From an uncultured bacterium (lineage in GTDB: Bacteria; Planctomycetota; UBA1135; GCA-002686595), in NCBI GenBank assembly GCA_937896235.1, contig CALBMX010000065.1, positions 1-60,641 of the forward strand: a DNA stretch of 60,641 nt, given 5' to 3'. Below the pieces are notes generated by a model. It had not been told where the DNA came from. It saw only the letters and a list, made by a program, of their open reading frames with translations, and ran no database searches. This document shows, in pieces, positions 17,541 to 26,917 of this stretch. Position 1 is the first letter of the stretch, and each line of letters starts with the position of its first letter. A program made the translations under genes and the position numbers.

Positions 17541-20456
17541 TTACTCGACCTTCATCACGCCGCGCATCAACTTCCAGTGGCCCGGAAACGTGCATAGGAA
17601 ATCGTAGTCGCCAGGCACCGTGGGTGCTACAAAATCGAGCACCTCAAATTGCTTGTGGTTGAGCAGCTTGGAAGAGGCGATCACCTTGTCGCTATCGGGC
17701 ACAAACCCCAAAGCAAAGCCGTCGGCGCCTTGAGCTTCCGCTGCGTTCCCAATCTCCTCGGCGGACCCGATCTGCCCGATCACTAGATTGTGCGGCATGT
17801 AGTCCGAGTTGTAGAACCACAACTTCACGGGCTTTCCAGCCTCAACCGTAAACGATGCCATGTCGTAGCGCATCTCCTCAATCACCGTGCGGATGGCGAT
17901 CGCGCCCTCAGGTGGCGTCGGCTCCGCTTCGGCGGCATCAGCGTCCATGGGCGCAGTGGGCGTAGACTTGTTGGAATCCCATAGAAACTGCACGCGCTGG
18001 GCGGCGATTCGCGCATGGGCCTCTGGCGAGTTCAAGAGGTGCTTGAGCAGCTCGGGATTAGCCGTGTTGTGCTGTTGGTAAACCCAGAGGCCCTCCAAGA
18101 GATGGTGCGCGTGAGCGGGGTCGCGAATATCGAACTGCTCAAGCCATGTCGCGGTCGCCGGGATGACATCGGCCGTCGCCCGCCCCGAGAGCTCGGCTCG
18201 AACCCGCTCGCGGATACCGGTAATCGGATGCTTGAGAAGGTCGAGTAGGACTGGAATGGGCTCACCGCTAACGGCGATGTGTTTTGCCAGGGGGCTACCA
18301 TCCACGGTCACTCGATAGATACGACCGTGGTCGTGGTCGCGCTCAGGATCTCTCACATTGTGCTGCATATGCCCAATGATCGCGTTCGCCCAATCTGAAA
18401 TATACATCGCACCGTCGTCACCGATTTCCAAGTCCGTCGGTCGGAAGTTCGGGTCTTTAGAGACGAGGAAGTCCTCGGTCTCTTTGCCTGTAGCTTCTCC
18501 CGTGACCGTGTCAAACGACAGGTTGTATTGCTTAAGGCCGAGGAAAGCGATCGTGTTACAGAGCAGGAAGTTTCCCTGGTACTTCGCGGGAAAGTGCTCG
18601 CTCGACAAGATGCCACTCGAAGCCACTGGCCGCACCGTATGATCAAAAAGCTTGCGCATCTTGAAGTTGCCATCGGTGTCGGGAACAACCTGGAAGCATG
18701 CGCCGCCCGTGCCATCTGTTGCGTAGTGATACCCCCAATAGTCAAAGCTGATTCCATGTGGGTTCGGGCTGTTCGCCGCGTGGAAGCTAAACTCAAAGGT
18801 GCGGGGGTTGAAGCGGTACATCCCCGAGCGACCCGACTCTTGATTCGCCTGCCAGGGGGACTCGACATTGGAGACATTAAACACCCCCCGCTGATAGTAC
18901 AGGAAGCCGTCGGGGCCCATGACGAAGTTGTTCATCGTATGGTGTGTGTCCGCCGAATCGATACCTCCGAGTAGTGAGATGCGGACGTCCGCAACATCAT
19001 CCCCATCGGTATCTTTCAAGAACAGGAGGTCTGGCGCCGAGGCGACGATCACCCCTCCATTCCAAAATTCAAACCCCGTCGGGTTGTGAACTTTTGCAAA
19101 GGTAATCGCACGATCTGCAACTCCGTCCCCGTCATCGTCCGGAAGAATCAGGAGCCGGTCATTCATCTCCTTCAATGGCTCCCACTTGGGATAGGTCGCC
19201 CAGGCGGCGGCCCAGAGGCGCCCCTTCGGATCGACCCCAAGTTGCACCGGGTTGACCAGCTCGGGGAACATCTCCTCCGACGCGAACACGTTCGCGCTAA
19301 GGCCTTCCGCGAGCTCCATTTTCGCGATGGCGGCCTCCGCGCCAAGATAGGTCCCATCGCCTAACTTACTAATGCCACCTTGCTCTTGAGGTCTGTTTAG
19401 GTTGGTCTTCACCACGACCGCCGGTGGGATATTGGAGTCATCCACAGCAAGCTGGGAACCTTCGGCAGCAGCCCAAACCACCAAATCGCGATTCTGTGTC
19501 ATTACGTCTAGCTGGACGAGTTCGTGCTGCAAAACGACGCGGTTGTCTTGTCCATCCTCAAAGGTCAAACCCGCACGGGAACCCCAAACATCGTTTCCAT
19601 CCGTTGCACGATAGCGATTGAACCAGTGCCAGTTTTTATCGAGAACAGCGGCCCGAATCGACTCTAAACGCTCATTGGTTTGCGTCGTGTCTTGCCCATA
19701 GATTGCCTTCGCTATCAGCGCACCGACGACACGGGATCCCGCCTCATTGAGATGGACGCCGTTGATTGTCATCGGCTCTTTGGCCATCATGGAAAAATGG
19801 TGCAAGGTCGGAGTGAACAGGTCGACAAAGAGCACGTCCTTCTCTTTAGCCACCGCCTTCATAGCGGATGAGATTGCTCCGAGCTGGTCGTTCAACTCAC
19901 CGGCATTCGCGAAGTTCGGATTCCGCTGATCCTCGGCGGCTATAGGAGAGAATAGAACGATCCTAGGCGCTCCCTTTCCCGAATAGTCCTGCGCACGCGT
20001 GTGGTCAATCCAGCTGTCCAGTGCGGCTCTAAAGGCCAATGGATCCCCATCGAAAGAGGCGTTGTAGCCAAACATGGCGAACACAGTGGTCGCCTTCGAG
20101 AGGGTCAAGTAGTCGTCGGCGCTCAGGAAACCTTGGTTACGGGGACGGTGATCCACCCGGTCTCCGGTATAGCCGTGATTGCGAAAGGAGACGTGCTGCC
20201 CGGCCAGGTCGGCCTGCAGGTAGGCCTCTAGCCATCCCGTATGCTGCAACCGGTCCGCCAAGCCGCCGCCGAGGATCACAACGGACTCACCCTGCCCGAA
20301 GAAATCTTGAGCGATTGCCTCAAGGGGGGCGACCTCCACTTCGATGGGAGCCACCAGCGGCTTACCTGTGGCCATGACCTCCGTAGGACTGGAATCCGCG
20401 CAAGAGGCCAAAACGAGAAGGTAAGGAACAGCGAAACGCATAATACTGGAAGTCAT
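17541..20456 (-). CDS. Lipoprotein: SGNH-like domain + membrane-bound-dehydrogenase propeller + cupredoxin
   Basis: This 971-residue protein has a lipobox (LLVLASC, Cys at about residue 18); Met6 is an equally good start at 20441. Residues 55-255 look like an SGNH-hydrolase domain, but the nucleophile block reads ILGGGLADRL with no GDS Ser. The last block reads INGVHLNEAG, with Asn in place of the Asp of DxxH, so it is probably non-catalytic. Residues 370-770 form the PVC-type 'putative membrane-bound dehydrogenase' (sorbosone-dehydrogenase-like) propeller, with DDDGDGVADR and DTDGDDVADV calcium-type loops. A helical (HEAT-like) linker follows. The last 110 residues are an azurin/plastocyanin-like cupredoxin with ligands in PHNLVIG and in FLCTFPGHWKLM. 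No CXXCH heme motif is present. It faces the periplasm; substrate unknown. It is divergent from the ThuA-like gene, with about 30-45 bp between them. Confidence 0.85.
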   Translation of the reverse strand: MTSSIMRFAVPYLLVLASCADSSPTEVMATGKPLVAPIEVEVAPLEAIAQDFFGQGESVVILGGGLADRLQHTGWLEAYLQADLAGQHVSFRNHGYTGDRVDHRPRNQGFLSADDYLTLSKATTVFAMFGYNASFDGDPLAFRAALDSWIDHTRAQDYSGKGAPRIVLFSPIAAEDQRNPNFANAGELNDQLGAISSAMKAVAKEKDVLFVDLFTPTLHHFSMMAKEPMTINGVHLNEAGSRVVGALIAKAIYGQDTTQTNERLESIRAAVLDKNWHWFNRYRATDGNDVWGSRAGLTFEDGQDNRVVLQHELVQLDVMTQNRDLVVWAAAEGSQLAVDDSNIPPAVVVKTNLNRPQEQGGISKLGDGTYLGAEAAIAKMELAEGLSANVFASEEMFPELVNPVQLGVDPKGRLWAAAWATYPKWEPLKEMNDRLLILPDDDGDGVADRAITFAKVHNPTGFEFWNGGVIVASAPDLLFLKDTDGDDVADVRISLLGGIDSADTHHTMNNFVMGPDGFLYYQRGVFNVSNVESPWQANQESGRSGMYRFNPRTFEFSFHAANSPNPHGISFDYWGYHYATDGTGGACFQVVPDTDGNFKMRKLFDHTVRPVASSGILSSEHFPAKYQGNFLLCNTIAFLGLKQYNLSFDTVTGEATGKETEDFLVSKDPNFRPTDLEIGDDGAMYISDWANAIIGHMQHNVRDPERDHDHGRIYRVTVDGSPLAKHIAVSGEPIPVLLDLLKHPITGIRERVRAELSGRATADVIPATATWLEQFDIRDPAHAHHLLEGLWVYQQHNTANPELLKHLLNSPEAHARIAAQRVQFLWDSNKSTPTAPMDADAAEAEPTPPEGAIAIRTVIEEMRYDMASFTVEAGKPVKLWFYNSDYMPHNLVIGQIGSAEEIGNAAEAQGADGFALGFVPDSDKVIASSKLLNHKQFEVLDFVAPTVPGDYDFLCTFPGHWKLMRGVMKVE

Positions 20457-20487
20457 AGTGCCTCACACGTTAGCCTGAGTGACAGCT

Positions 20488-21567
20488 ATGTCCAAACACT
20501 CCTTATTTCAACTTGCGGCCTTGGCCGCGCTCACCCTCTCTCCCTCCTGTGCAAACGTGAGCACATCTGTCCCCGCGCTGGAAAGCGCAGAGCGAGATCC
20601 ACGCTGGCTGGTATTTCCAGCGGGAAATGGACCTGGCACATCGAAGCGGGTCGTTTTTGTCGCCGGGGATGAGGAGTACCGCTCGGAAGAGGCGCTCCCC
20701 ATGCTCGCTCGGCTCCTGTCCAAGCACCATGGTTTCGAGTGCGTCGTGCTCTTCAGCCAGAATCCCGAAACCGGAGAGATCGATCCCAACGAGTCCTCGT
20801 ACATTCCAGGACTCCACCTAATCGACGGTGCGGATTTGCTCGTTCTCGATCTGCGCTTCCGAGAGCTGCCCGATAGCGACATGGCTCACATCATGGATTA
20901 CGTGAACGCGGGCAAACCTCTGGCTGCAATCCGAACCTCGACACACGCCTTTAATTACAAGGCGAATTCGGAAAGCCCCTTCTCCAAATGGACCTGGACC
21001 AGCAGCGATCCCCAAGGAGGTTTCGGAGGGGAAGTCCTAGGCGAGACGTGGGTCGCTCACCACGGCCATCACGGGCAAGAGGCTACCCGCGGCGTTCCAA
21101 ATCCAGACATCGCCAGCCACCAAGTACTGCGTGGTGTTCACGACGTTTTTGGTCCCACCGATGTCTATGCGGTTCGAGAGCTACCCAACGATGCGCAGGT
21201 TCTCTTGCACGGTGCCGTTCTCGAGGGCATGTCCCCCCTTTCCCAACCTGTCACGGGCCCTAAGAATACGCCGATGCAACCTGTTGCGTGGCTTCGAAGC
21301 CGAGACATTGGAACAGGTTCGCCGCAGCGAATTTTTGCGACGACGATGGGAGCAGCAGCCGATTGGTCCAGTGAGGATCTACGACGGCTGCTCTTTAACG
21401 CCGCGTTCTGGACGCTCCACATGGAAGAGCAGATCCCGAAGGAAGGCCTAGAGGCGACTCTATTTGGCAGTTGGGAGCCCTCTGGATTTGGTTTCAACAC
21501 CTTCCGAACCGGCTTCAAGCCGGCAGACTTCCGCGAGGGCACTCCCCCTTGGCCATCGGACTCCTAG
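20488..21567 (+). CDS. ThuA-like domain lipoprotein/secreted protein
   Basis: This protein of about 359 residues has an N-terminal signal (LFQLAALAALTLSPSC). A ThuA-like glutamine-amidotransferase-fold domain follows, with VVFVAGDEEYRSEE at its start, LVLDLRFRELPDSDMAHIMDYVNAGKPL in the middle, the AIRTSTHAFNY segment, and a late HHGHHG stretch. In planctomycetes ThuA-like proteins often sit beside, or are fused to, membrane-bound dehydrogenases and are thought to act in sugar metabolism; the biochemical activity is not settled. The divergent neighbour is exactly such a protein. ATG 20488 was chosen; a GTG at 20479 would add three residues. Confidence 0.82.
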   Translation: MSKHSLFQLAALAALTLSPSCANVSTSVPALESAERDPRWLVFPAGNGPGTSKRVVFVAGDEEYRSEEALPMLARLLSKHHGFECVVLFSQNPETGEIDPNESSYIPGLHLIDGADLLVLDLRFRELPDSDMAHIMDYVNAGKPLAAIRTSTHAFNYKANSESPFSKWTWTSSDPQGGFGGEVLGETWVAHHGHHGQEATRGVPNPDIASHQVLRGVHDVFGPTDVYAVRELPNDAQVLLHGAVLEGMSPLSQPVTGPKNTPMQPVAWLRSRDIGTGSPQRIFATTMGAAADWSSEDLRRLLFNAAFWTLHMEEQIPKEGLEATLFGSWEPSGFGFNTFRTGFKPADFREGTPPWPSDS

Positions 21568-21903
21568 TGCACAAGTAGGCCCTGCGTCCCGTCGAGGTCA
21601 CCCCCGAATGGCCAATGGAGTTGCGGTGTAGTCTTTGGCTTTAGCGGTCCCCTTGGAAGGACCGCGAAGCCCGTACAGCGACCTCGACTCTCGAACTGGA
21701 ACGAGTCTGCGCTCTCTTGCCGGCCCCCCGCGATGTCGACAAGCGACCTCCGCAACATCGAATGCGCTCGGCGTTGGCCCCGCCTTGCCCTCCGCAACTC
21801 CAGAGTGCGCCTGCCCCCTCGAACGCGAGCTTCTGCGCCTAAAGGGGCCACCACATTTACCGCCAAGCATCGAGGGCAGCCTATGAGCTCTTACAGGGCC
21901 GTC
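21568..21903. other. Gene-free interval
   Basis: About 335 bp between two convergent genes. Both strands have open frames with biased composition and no family motif. An imperfect GGTCC..GGACC hairpin near 21645-21663 is the only structure I noticed. Confidence 0.4.
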
Positions 21904-22488
21904 TTATTTTTTAACGAGGTCTAGAAGAAGCACATCAAAGACAAGGTCCGAGCCGGCGGGAATCGAAGAGCTCTCCTTTTCCCCATACCCCATCTTGGCG
22001 GGGATGTGTAGACGCGCGCGCGTACCTACGGTCATCCCAAGAAAGGACTCGTCCCATCCGTCGATAACAGCACCGATTCCGACGGGAAAAGAGATGGGCT
22101 CGTCCGACTGCATCGTCGAATCGAAGGTCTCCTCTACCCCCTTGACCCAACCCTGATAGTGCACCGAAACGCGGCTGTATTTCTTAACCACTGCTCCCTT
22201 CCCCATGGCAAACAGCTCGACAACCACGCCTTCATCCCTCGGAAGAGTGCCGATGGAGAGGTCGCTCCAAGCGAGGGCGGGCCTGGCACCAATCTCGATC
22301 TGCGCAGCCGGCTCGGTGGCTATAAATTGCTTGGCAGCTGGCTTCGGAGGAACCGCGAGAGCTGCCTTTTGAGGCACGGGCTCTTCGATAACTTTTGGTT
22401 TAGCCGTAGATGAAACAGGCTCCTCGTGGGAACAAGCACATAGGGAAAGGGCGCAGAGTAGTGCCGCAAGTGGGGTAGCTTTCATCAA
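21904..22488 (-). CDS. FKBP-type peptidyl-prolyl cis-trans isomerase, lipoprotein
   Basis: This 194-residue protein has a clear lipoprotein signal (ALLCALSLCAC, Cys at about residue 19). A Pro/Lys/Ala-rich linker is followed by one FKBP domain (about residues 95-194). Diagnostic segments are VSVHYQGWVKGVEETFDST, FPVGIGAVIDGWDESFLGMTVGTRARLHIPAKMGYGEKE, IPAGSDLVFDVLLLDL. It catalyses Xaa-Pro isomerisation during folding of exported proteins. It is divergent from the small membrane-protein gene. A strand-convergent interval separates it from the ThuA-like gene. Confidence 0.93.
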   Translation of the reverse strand: MMKATPLAALLCALSLCACSHEEPVSSTAKPKVIEEPVPQKAALAVPPKPAAKQFIATEPAAQIEIGARPALAWSDLSIGTLPRDEGVVVELFAMGKGAVVKKYSRVSVHYQGWVKGVEETFDSTMQSDEPISFPVGIGAVIDGWDESFLGMTVGTRARLHIPAKMGYGEKESSSIPAGSDLVFDVLLLDLVKK

Positions 22489-22843
22489 TAGGATCCGATC
22501 GGAGAGGCGCAGGGGCGGGCGAATTCAAATCTCACCTGCCGCGGGACCAACTTGCAACCTGTTGTCCAGCACAACCGCCACAAATCCGCCCCATGGCTTC
22601 GATCGAGACGCCTAGGGGGCCCCGCTCCACCGAAGGCCATCCTCACTAGAGCTACAGCGCAGCCCACTTGAGGCAGAGCTATGGGCCCAAAACCGCCGCC
22701 CTAGCGGTGCAAATTTGGCCGGGCGAAAACATGGCGAGAAGCACTTTGCGTGCTATGTTCCCCTCTACTTCTTCGGCCTGCTTCTTCGGCTTTTCCACCG
22801 AACCCTCCAGCGTTCCCTCGCTGCAATCCGAAAAGAACTAACC

Positions 22844-23215
22844 ATGCACCTCTACCTCTCACTCGAACCATTCCTCGCCGGTGTCAAGGGCGAAGGTACC
22901 GACTGGTTTGCGACGGCTTTCAAGCTGACGGTTCTTCTCGTCTGCGCACCGGCTTGGATTCCGGTGCTCAAAGAGCTGTGGAAAGAGGTCAACGAGTCTC
23001 TGGCGGAAGACGGTGGCGTCTTTGGCGAGACACCTGATGAGCAAACAGCGCGATCGATCGGACGAGCCCGTGTCCGCGATGAAAGGAGCCTCGTCAGTGT
23101 GCTCATGGCGGATCGTCGCAAAGCCGAGCGGGCAGGGAAACGCGGGAACAAAGACACCCGTGGAACGCAAGCGAGTGGGACTTCAAGAAGCACTCCTCGC
23201 AAGCGCACGTTTTAG
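22844..23215 (+). CDS. Small membrane-anchored protein of unknown function
   Basis: This 123-residue protein begins MHLYLSLEPFLAGVKGEGTDW. One transmembrane helix (FKLTVLLVCAPAWIPVLKELW, about residues 24-44) is followed by an acidic stretch and a long Arg/Lys-rich tail (residues 80-123). A positively charged tail after one helix suggests a cytoplasmic tail that could touch nucleic acid, ribosome or lipid; that is a guess. The ATG at 22844 has a purine-rich AAAAGAA upstream. It sits about 107 bp before the giant ASPIC-UnbV lipoprotein on the same strand. I recognise no family. Confidence 0.5.
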   Translation: MHLYLSLEPFLAGVKGEGTDWFATAFKLTVLLVCAPAWIPVLKELWKEVNESLAEDGGVFGETPDEQTARSIGRARVRDERSLVSVLMADRRKAERAGKRGNKDTRGTQASGTSRSTPRKRTF

Positions 23216-23322
23216 GCTAACCACATGCATCCCCGGGCGTAGTTGGGGAAGTGCCACGTTGGCACACGTTCCCCCACTCTTGCCTTGCTCTAGCTGCTAG
23301 GGAAGTGCAGTCTGGAAAGGCT

Positions 23323-26300
23323 ATGAAACACATCGTTCCTCGGGCCTTCGTGGCCATCCCTCAGTCGCCCGTCCTCAGCCGCCCGTCCGTTCTAGGATTT
23401 GCCTTCGCGGGGCTCACCGCCATCGCAGGATTGACCAGCTGCGGAGGCGCTGACCCCGCCGAGCTGGCCTCGAATAGCGAGACAGCCGCCGGCCCGAGCA
23501 CCGAGCAGCAGAGCGGAGCTGCACAAGGCCCGACTTCGGGCGAACTTGCGATCATCGCTAAGCGCGATTTGATCGCCGCGCTCTTTGCAGAGGAGCGCTA
23601 CGACACCGCCCTCGAAATGCTCAAGCCCATGATCTCGATTCCCTCTCCTGAGGTTTGGGATTTGGTTGCCGCTGGCATTTGCGAGAAGAGCAGAGCTTTC
23701 CCCGACTACGATGGCGCGCGCCTACACTTTCAACGTGCCAACGAAATCGACTCGGCCTCCCCCGTTGTCCTTTACAACTTGGGGCAGCTCGCCTACTACG
23801 ACGACGAGCTTGAGCTTGCCCTGGAGTACTACAAGCGCGCGCATGAGCTCGCGCCAACGGACTTGCCCACCGAGTTGGCTCTCTCCCAAATCTACACGGC
23901 TTTGGGTGAGGACAACATGGCTGAAAAGCACCTACGCTCTCTTCAGGCCGTCGGCTTTGACTTCAGCGGGAGCTGGTACAACACAATTCTTTACCGCCTA
24001 GCGAGCCTCCTCTACCTTCAGGAGAATGATGAAGAGGCCGCTCAACTGCGCGCAGAGAAAAGCACCCTTGAAGATCGCGGCATCCCGGCTCCGGGCGTAC
24101 TCGACATTGAGAGAGGGAACTTCGGGCGAATCCTACCGCCGACACCCCTCGCAAATAAGGGCATCGCAGAGGCTCTATTACCGACTTTTGGCGAAGGTGT
24201 CGATTTTGGATTACCAGGAGATCTTGTTGGGATCCTGCCCTTTGCTATTTCGGAGACTTGGGTCAAAGCCAGCGATGACGGCAACCCTGCAACGATTGGA
24301 ACAACAGATTGGCTGGCATGGGGCGACGCAGGCGTGTTCGCCCGCACCGCAAGTGGCGACGTCACAACAATCACAACAAAGGCCATTCGCAATCTGCGCG
24401 GCCTGGACATCGAGCAGCTCATCACAAAGAGCAACCATTTTGAAGGCGACGGAGATGGGGACTTCATCGCAGCTTCAGGCAAGGAGCTCCTGCTCTTCCA
24501 GGTTGCGAATGGCGAGTGGACCGAGCGCAAAATCTTCGAGCTTCCCGCTGCGCCTCTCGACATTTGTCTAACCGATTACGATCATGAGGGCGATCTAGAC
24601 ATTCTCGCTGTTGGCGACTTTGGCGTACGACTCCTTCGCAACGACGGAGCCTTCACAGAAGCTGGCTCGTTTACCGACGTAACCGACGAGGCCGGACTCG
24701 GGTCGATGCGCCCCCTAGAGTGGTGCCTTGCAGAAGACCTCGACACCGACCAAGACGTCGACTTCCTTTGCGGGGGCGCGAGTGGCGTCCATCTAGCCGA
24801 CAACCTACGCGGCGGATTGTTCCAATGGGAGAACGGGCGCACAGCCAACCTCCCCATTGGCAACGTGCGTCCCCTAGTCGCCGACCGCGATGGAGATGCC
24901 CGCCCCGATCTATTCTTCGGTGATGCGCGCTGCTTCCTCGGCCGCGGAGACGGTTCCTGGAAGCCTCGTCTGGATGCTCCCGCCGGACGTCCCTCTGGCT
25001 TGATCGGCGATCTTGACCTCAACGGTGACTCCGACGGCCTAGCTTTTGACGAAACCGGCGCACCCGTCGTCTGGAGTGGCCTTTCCACGTCCCGCCCTCT
25101 TGGAGTTGCTCCGTTTGATCGAGTGAAGGATTGGGGAGCCGCAACAGATTCCGACGGGGACGGCGTCGCGGATCTGGTCGTTCTTCGAGCCGGTAAAGCC
25201 GTCCTGCACCCGGGTAGCCTAGCCGCGAAAACGAATGCCTTCCAGATGGCACTGACCGGGAAAAAGGATAATCGCCGTGGAGTCGGAGCCATCGTGGAGG
25301 TGCGCACCGGTCCGGTGTATCGGCGCATCTTCTGGCAAGGCGAAACCCAGACGATTGGACTTGGCAATCACAACCTCGCTGAAGTTGTTCGAATCACCTG
25401 GCCCAATGGAGTTGTGCAGAACATCATCAACCATGCCGCGGGAGCTCCCCTGGTCGCACAACAGAAAGAGGGCCTAATCGGCTCCTGCCCCTTCTTATAT
25501 TCTTGGAACGGCGAGACCTATACATTCATCAGTGACGTCCTGGGAATTACCCCCCTTGGCCTTCCGATGGCACCCGGGATGCTCGTCCCACCCGATCACG
25601 ACGAATTCGTGCTGGTCAAGGGTGAACAGCTTGTCGCCCGCGAAATTGACGGGGGCAGCTATTTCGACTTCCAGTTTACGGAAGAGCTGCGCGAGGTTAC
25701 GTATCTAGACAAGGTCCGGCTGGATGTTGTCGACCACCCGATTGGCTCCGAGATCTTCCCCGACGAGCGCTTCACGTTCCCCCCCTTTCCGGTCGAACAC
25801 ACCCACATGACCGTCGAACCCAAGGGGCCCGTTCACGCGATGCAGGTCACCTATAACGCGGCTTCTCCGGCGGGTACTCTCCAAGTTGGCGAGGATCAGT
25901 CGGAGCGTGACTGGGCCACGGAGCTCGCCTCGATCGACGGCGATTACGCTGAACCATTCACGTACTACCAAGGGCGCTTCCAAGGTCTTGCTCCCCTTCA
26001 TGCCCTCGAGCTCACTTTTGACGAAGAGCAGGTCCAAGCAGGAGGCGAGCTACGCCTGTTCATGACGGGCTGGTTCTTCTGGACCAATGCCAGCGTGAAC
26101 ATGGCAACCGCACGAACTCCAGGTATCGAATTCATGCCGCCCCTCCTCCAAGTCCCCGACGGTGAAGGTGGCTGGCGCGACCTCGGACCACCGGTTGGAT
26201 TCCCGGCGGGAAAGACAAAGACCATGATCATCGACGTCGCGGGAAAACTGGATCCTGCCGACCCTCGCCTGCGTGTCGTCTCGACCCTACGGCTCTATTG

Positions 26301-26847
26301 GGACTCGATCCGCCTAGGCACCGACGTGAACGCCACAAACAGCGCCCCCCTCCAAGTGACCTCCATTGATCTAGACTCGGCCAACTTATGGGAGCGCGGT
26401 TTCAGTCGCCCGATCCCGATCCAAGGCCTCAACGGGCTCGAATGGTTCGAGTGGGACGAACTCGAAGCCGAGCCCCGCTGGAACCAGCACCCAGGTCAAT
26501 ACACAAGCCACGGTGCCGTCGACGCGCTGCTCCATGACGCCGACGACATGTTTGTCATCCTCGGCTCTGGCGACGCCCTTCAGCTGCGCTTTGACGCCAG
26601 CTTAGCGCCTCCACTTCGCGAGGGCTATCGCCGCGACTACCTGCTCTACTTGGACGGTTGGGCAAAGGATCGAGACCCGAACTCAATCCAGGCCAAATTT
26701 GTCGAGCCCCTACCGTTCCACGCGATGAGCGGCTACCCATATGGCGACGACGAGAGCTTCCCAAGTGACGAGGCGCACCGCGCGTGGCGCCTGAAGTGGA
26801 ACACTCGTGAAGCTAAGCGCTGGATCGAACCGCTCACCAACTTGTAG
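23323..26847 (+). CDS. Giant lipoprotein: TPR + FG-GAP/VCBS + ASPIC/UnbV + novel C-terminal region
   Basis: This protein of about 1174 residues has a lipobox (AIAGLTSC). Residues 70-280 are TPR-like helices (YDTALEMLKPMI, VVLYNLGQLAYYDDELELALEYYKRAHELAPTDLPTELALSQIYTALGEDNMAEKHL). Residues 400-640 hold repeated FG-GAP/VCBS calcium-type loops (DGDGDFIAA, YDHEGDLDI, DTDQDVDFL, DRDGDARPDLF, DSDGDGVADLVV). An ASPIC/UnbV segment follows (NRRGVGAIVEVRTG ... IGLGNHNLAEVVRITWPNGVVQ). The last 450 residues, starting at the Cys-containing SCPFLYSWNGETYTFISD, are a region I do not recognise with many aromatic and Asp residues. Bacterial TPR-FG-GAP-ASPIC proteins are common in planctomycetes and verrucomicrobia and are presumed surface binding proteins. 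ATG 23323 precedes the signal peptide directly. A strong bidirectional terminator follows. Confidence 0.88.
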   Translation: MKHIVPRAFVAIPQSPVLSRPSVLGFAFAGLTAIAGLTSCGGADPAELASNSETAAGPSTEQQSGAAQGPTSGELAIIAKRDLIAALFAEERYDTALEMLKPMISIPSPEVWDLVAAGICEKSRAFPDYDGARLHFQRANEIDSASPVVLYNLGQLAYYDDELELALEYYKRAHELAPTDLPTELALSQIYTALGEDNMAEKHLRSLQAVGFDFSGSWYNTILYRLASLLYLQENDEEAAQLRAEKSTLEDRGIPAPGVLDIERGNFGRILPPTPLANKGIAEALLPTFGEGVDFGLPGDLVGILPFAISETWVKASDDGNPATIGTTDWLAWGDAGVFARTASGDVTTITTKAIRNLRGLDIEQLITKSNHFEGDGDGDFIAASGKELLLFQVANGEWTERKIFELPAAPLDICLTDYDHEGDLDILAVGDFGVRLLRNDGAFTEAGSFTDVTDEAGLGSMRPLEWCLAEDLDTDQDVDFLCGGASGVHLADNLRGGLFQWENGRTANLPIGNVRPLVADRDGDARPDLFFGDARCFLGRGDGSWKPRLDAPAGRPSGLIGDLDLNGDSDGLAFDETGAPVVWSGLSTSRPLGVAPFDRVKDWGAATDSDGDGVADLVVLRAGKAVLHPGSLAAKTNAFQMALTGKKDNRRGVGAIVEVRTGPVYRRIFWQGETQTIGLGNHNLAEVVRITWPNGVVQNIINHAAGAPLVAQQKEGLIGSCPFLYSWNGETYTFISDVLGITPLGLPMAPGMLVPPDHDEFVLVKGEQLVAREIDGGSYFDFQFTEELREVTYLDKVRLDVVDHPIGSEIFPDERFTFPPFPVEHTHMTVEPKGPVHAMQVTYNAASPAGTLQVGEDQSERDWATELASIDGDYAEPFTYYQGRFQGLAPLHALELTFDEEQVQAGGELRLFMTGWFFWTNASVNMATARTPGIEFMPPLLQVPDGEGGWRDLGPPVGFPAGKTKTMIIDVAGKLDPADPRLRVVSTLRLYWDSIRLGTDVNATNSAPLQVTSIDLDSANLWERGFSRPIPIQGLNGLEWFEWDELEAEPRWNQHPGQYTSHGAVDALLHDADDMFVILGSGDALQLRFDASLAPPLREGYRRDYLLYLDGWAKDRDPNSIQAKFVEPLPFHAMSGYPYGDDESFPSDEAHRAWRLKWNTREAKRWIEPLTNL

Positions 26848-26860
26848 CGGCTACGACACG

Positions 26861-26900
26861 AAAAAGGGGAGCCAGACGCTATCGCCTGGCTCCCCTTTTT
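26861..26900. terminator. Bidirectional intrinsic terminator
   Basis: A perfect 10-bp stem (GGGGAGCCAG / CTGGCTCCCC, 26866-26895) with a 10-nt loop is flanked by A5 on the left and T8 on the right. It can terminate both the giant lipoprotein gene (plus) and the thioredoxin-fold gene (minus). Confidence 0.9.
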
Positions 26901-26917
26901 TTTGCTTCGCTGAGTGG

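Noticed and set aside
21564..21866. Hypothetical gene between ThuA-like and FKBP genes
   Set aside because: No motif, no plausible start, and the opposite strand is equally open.
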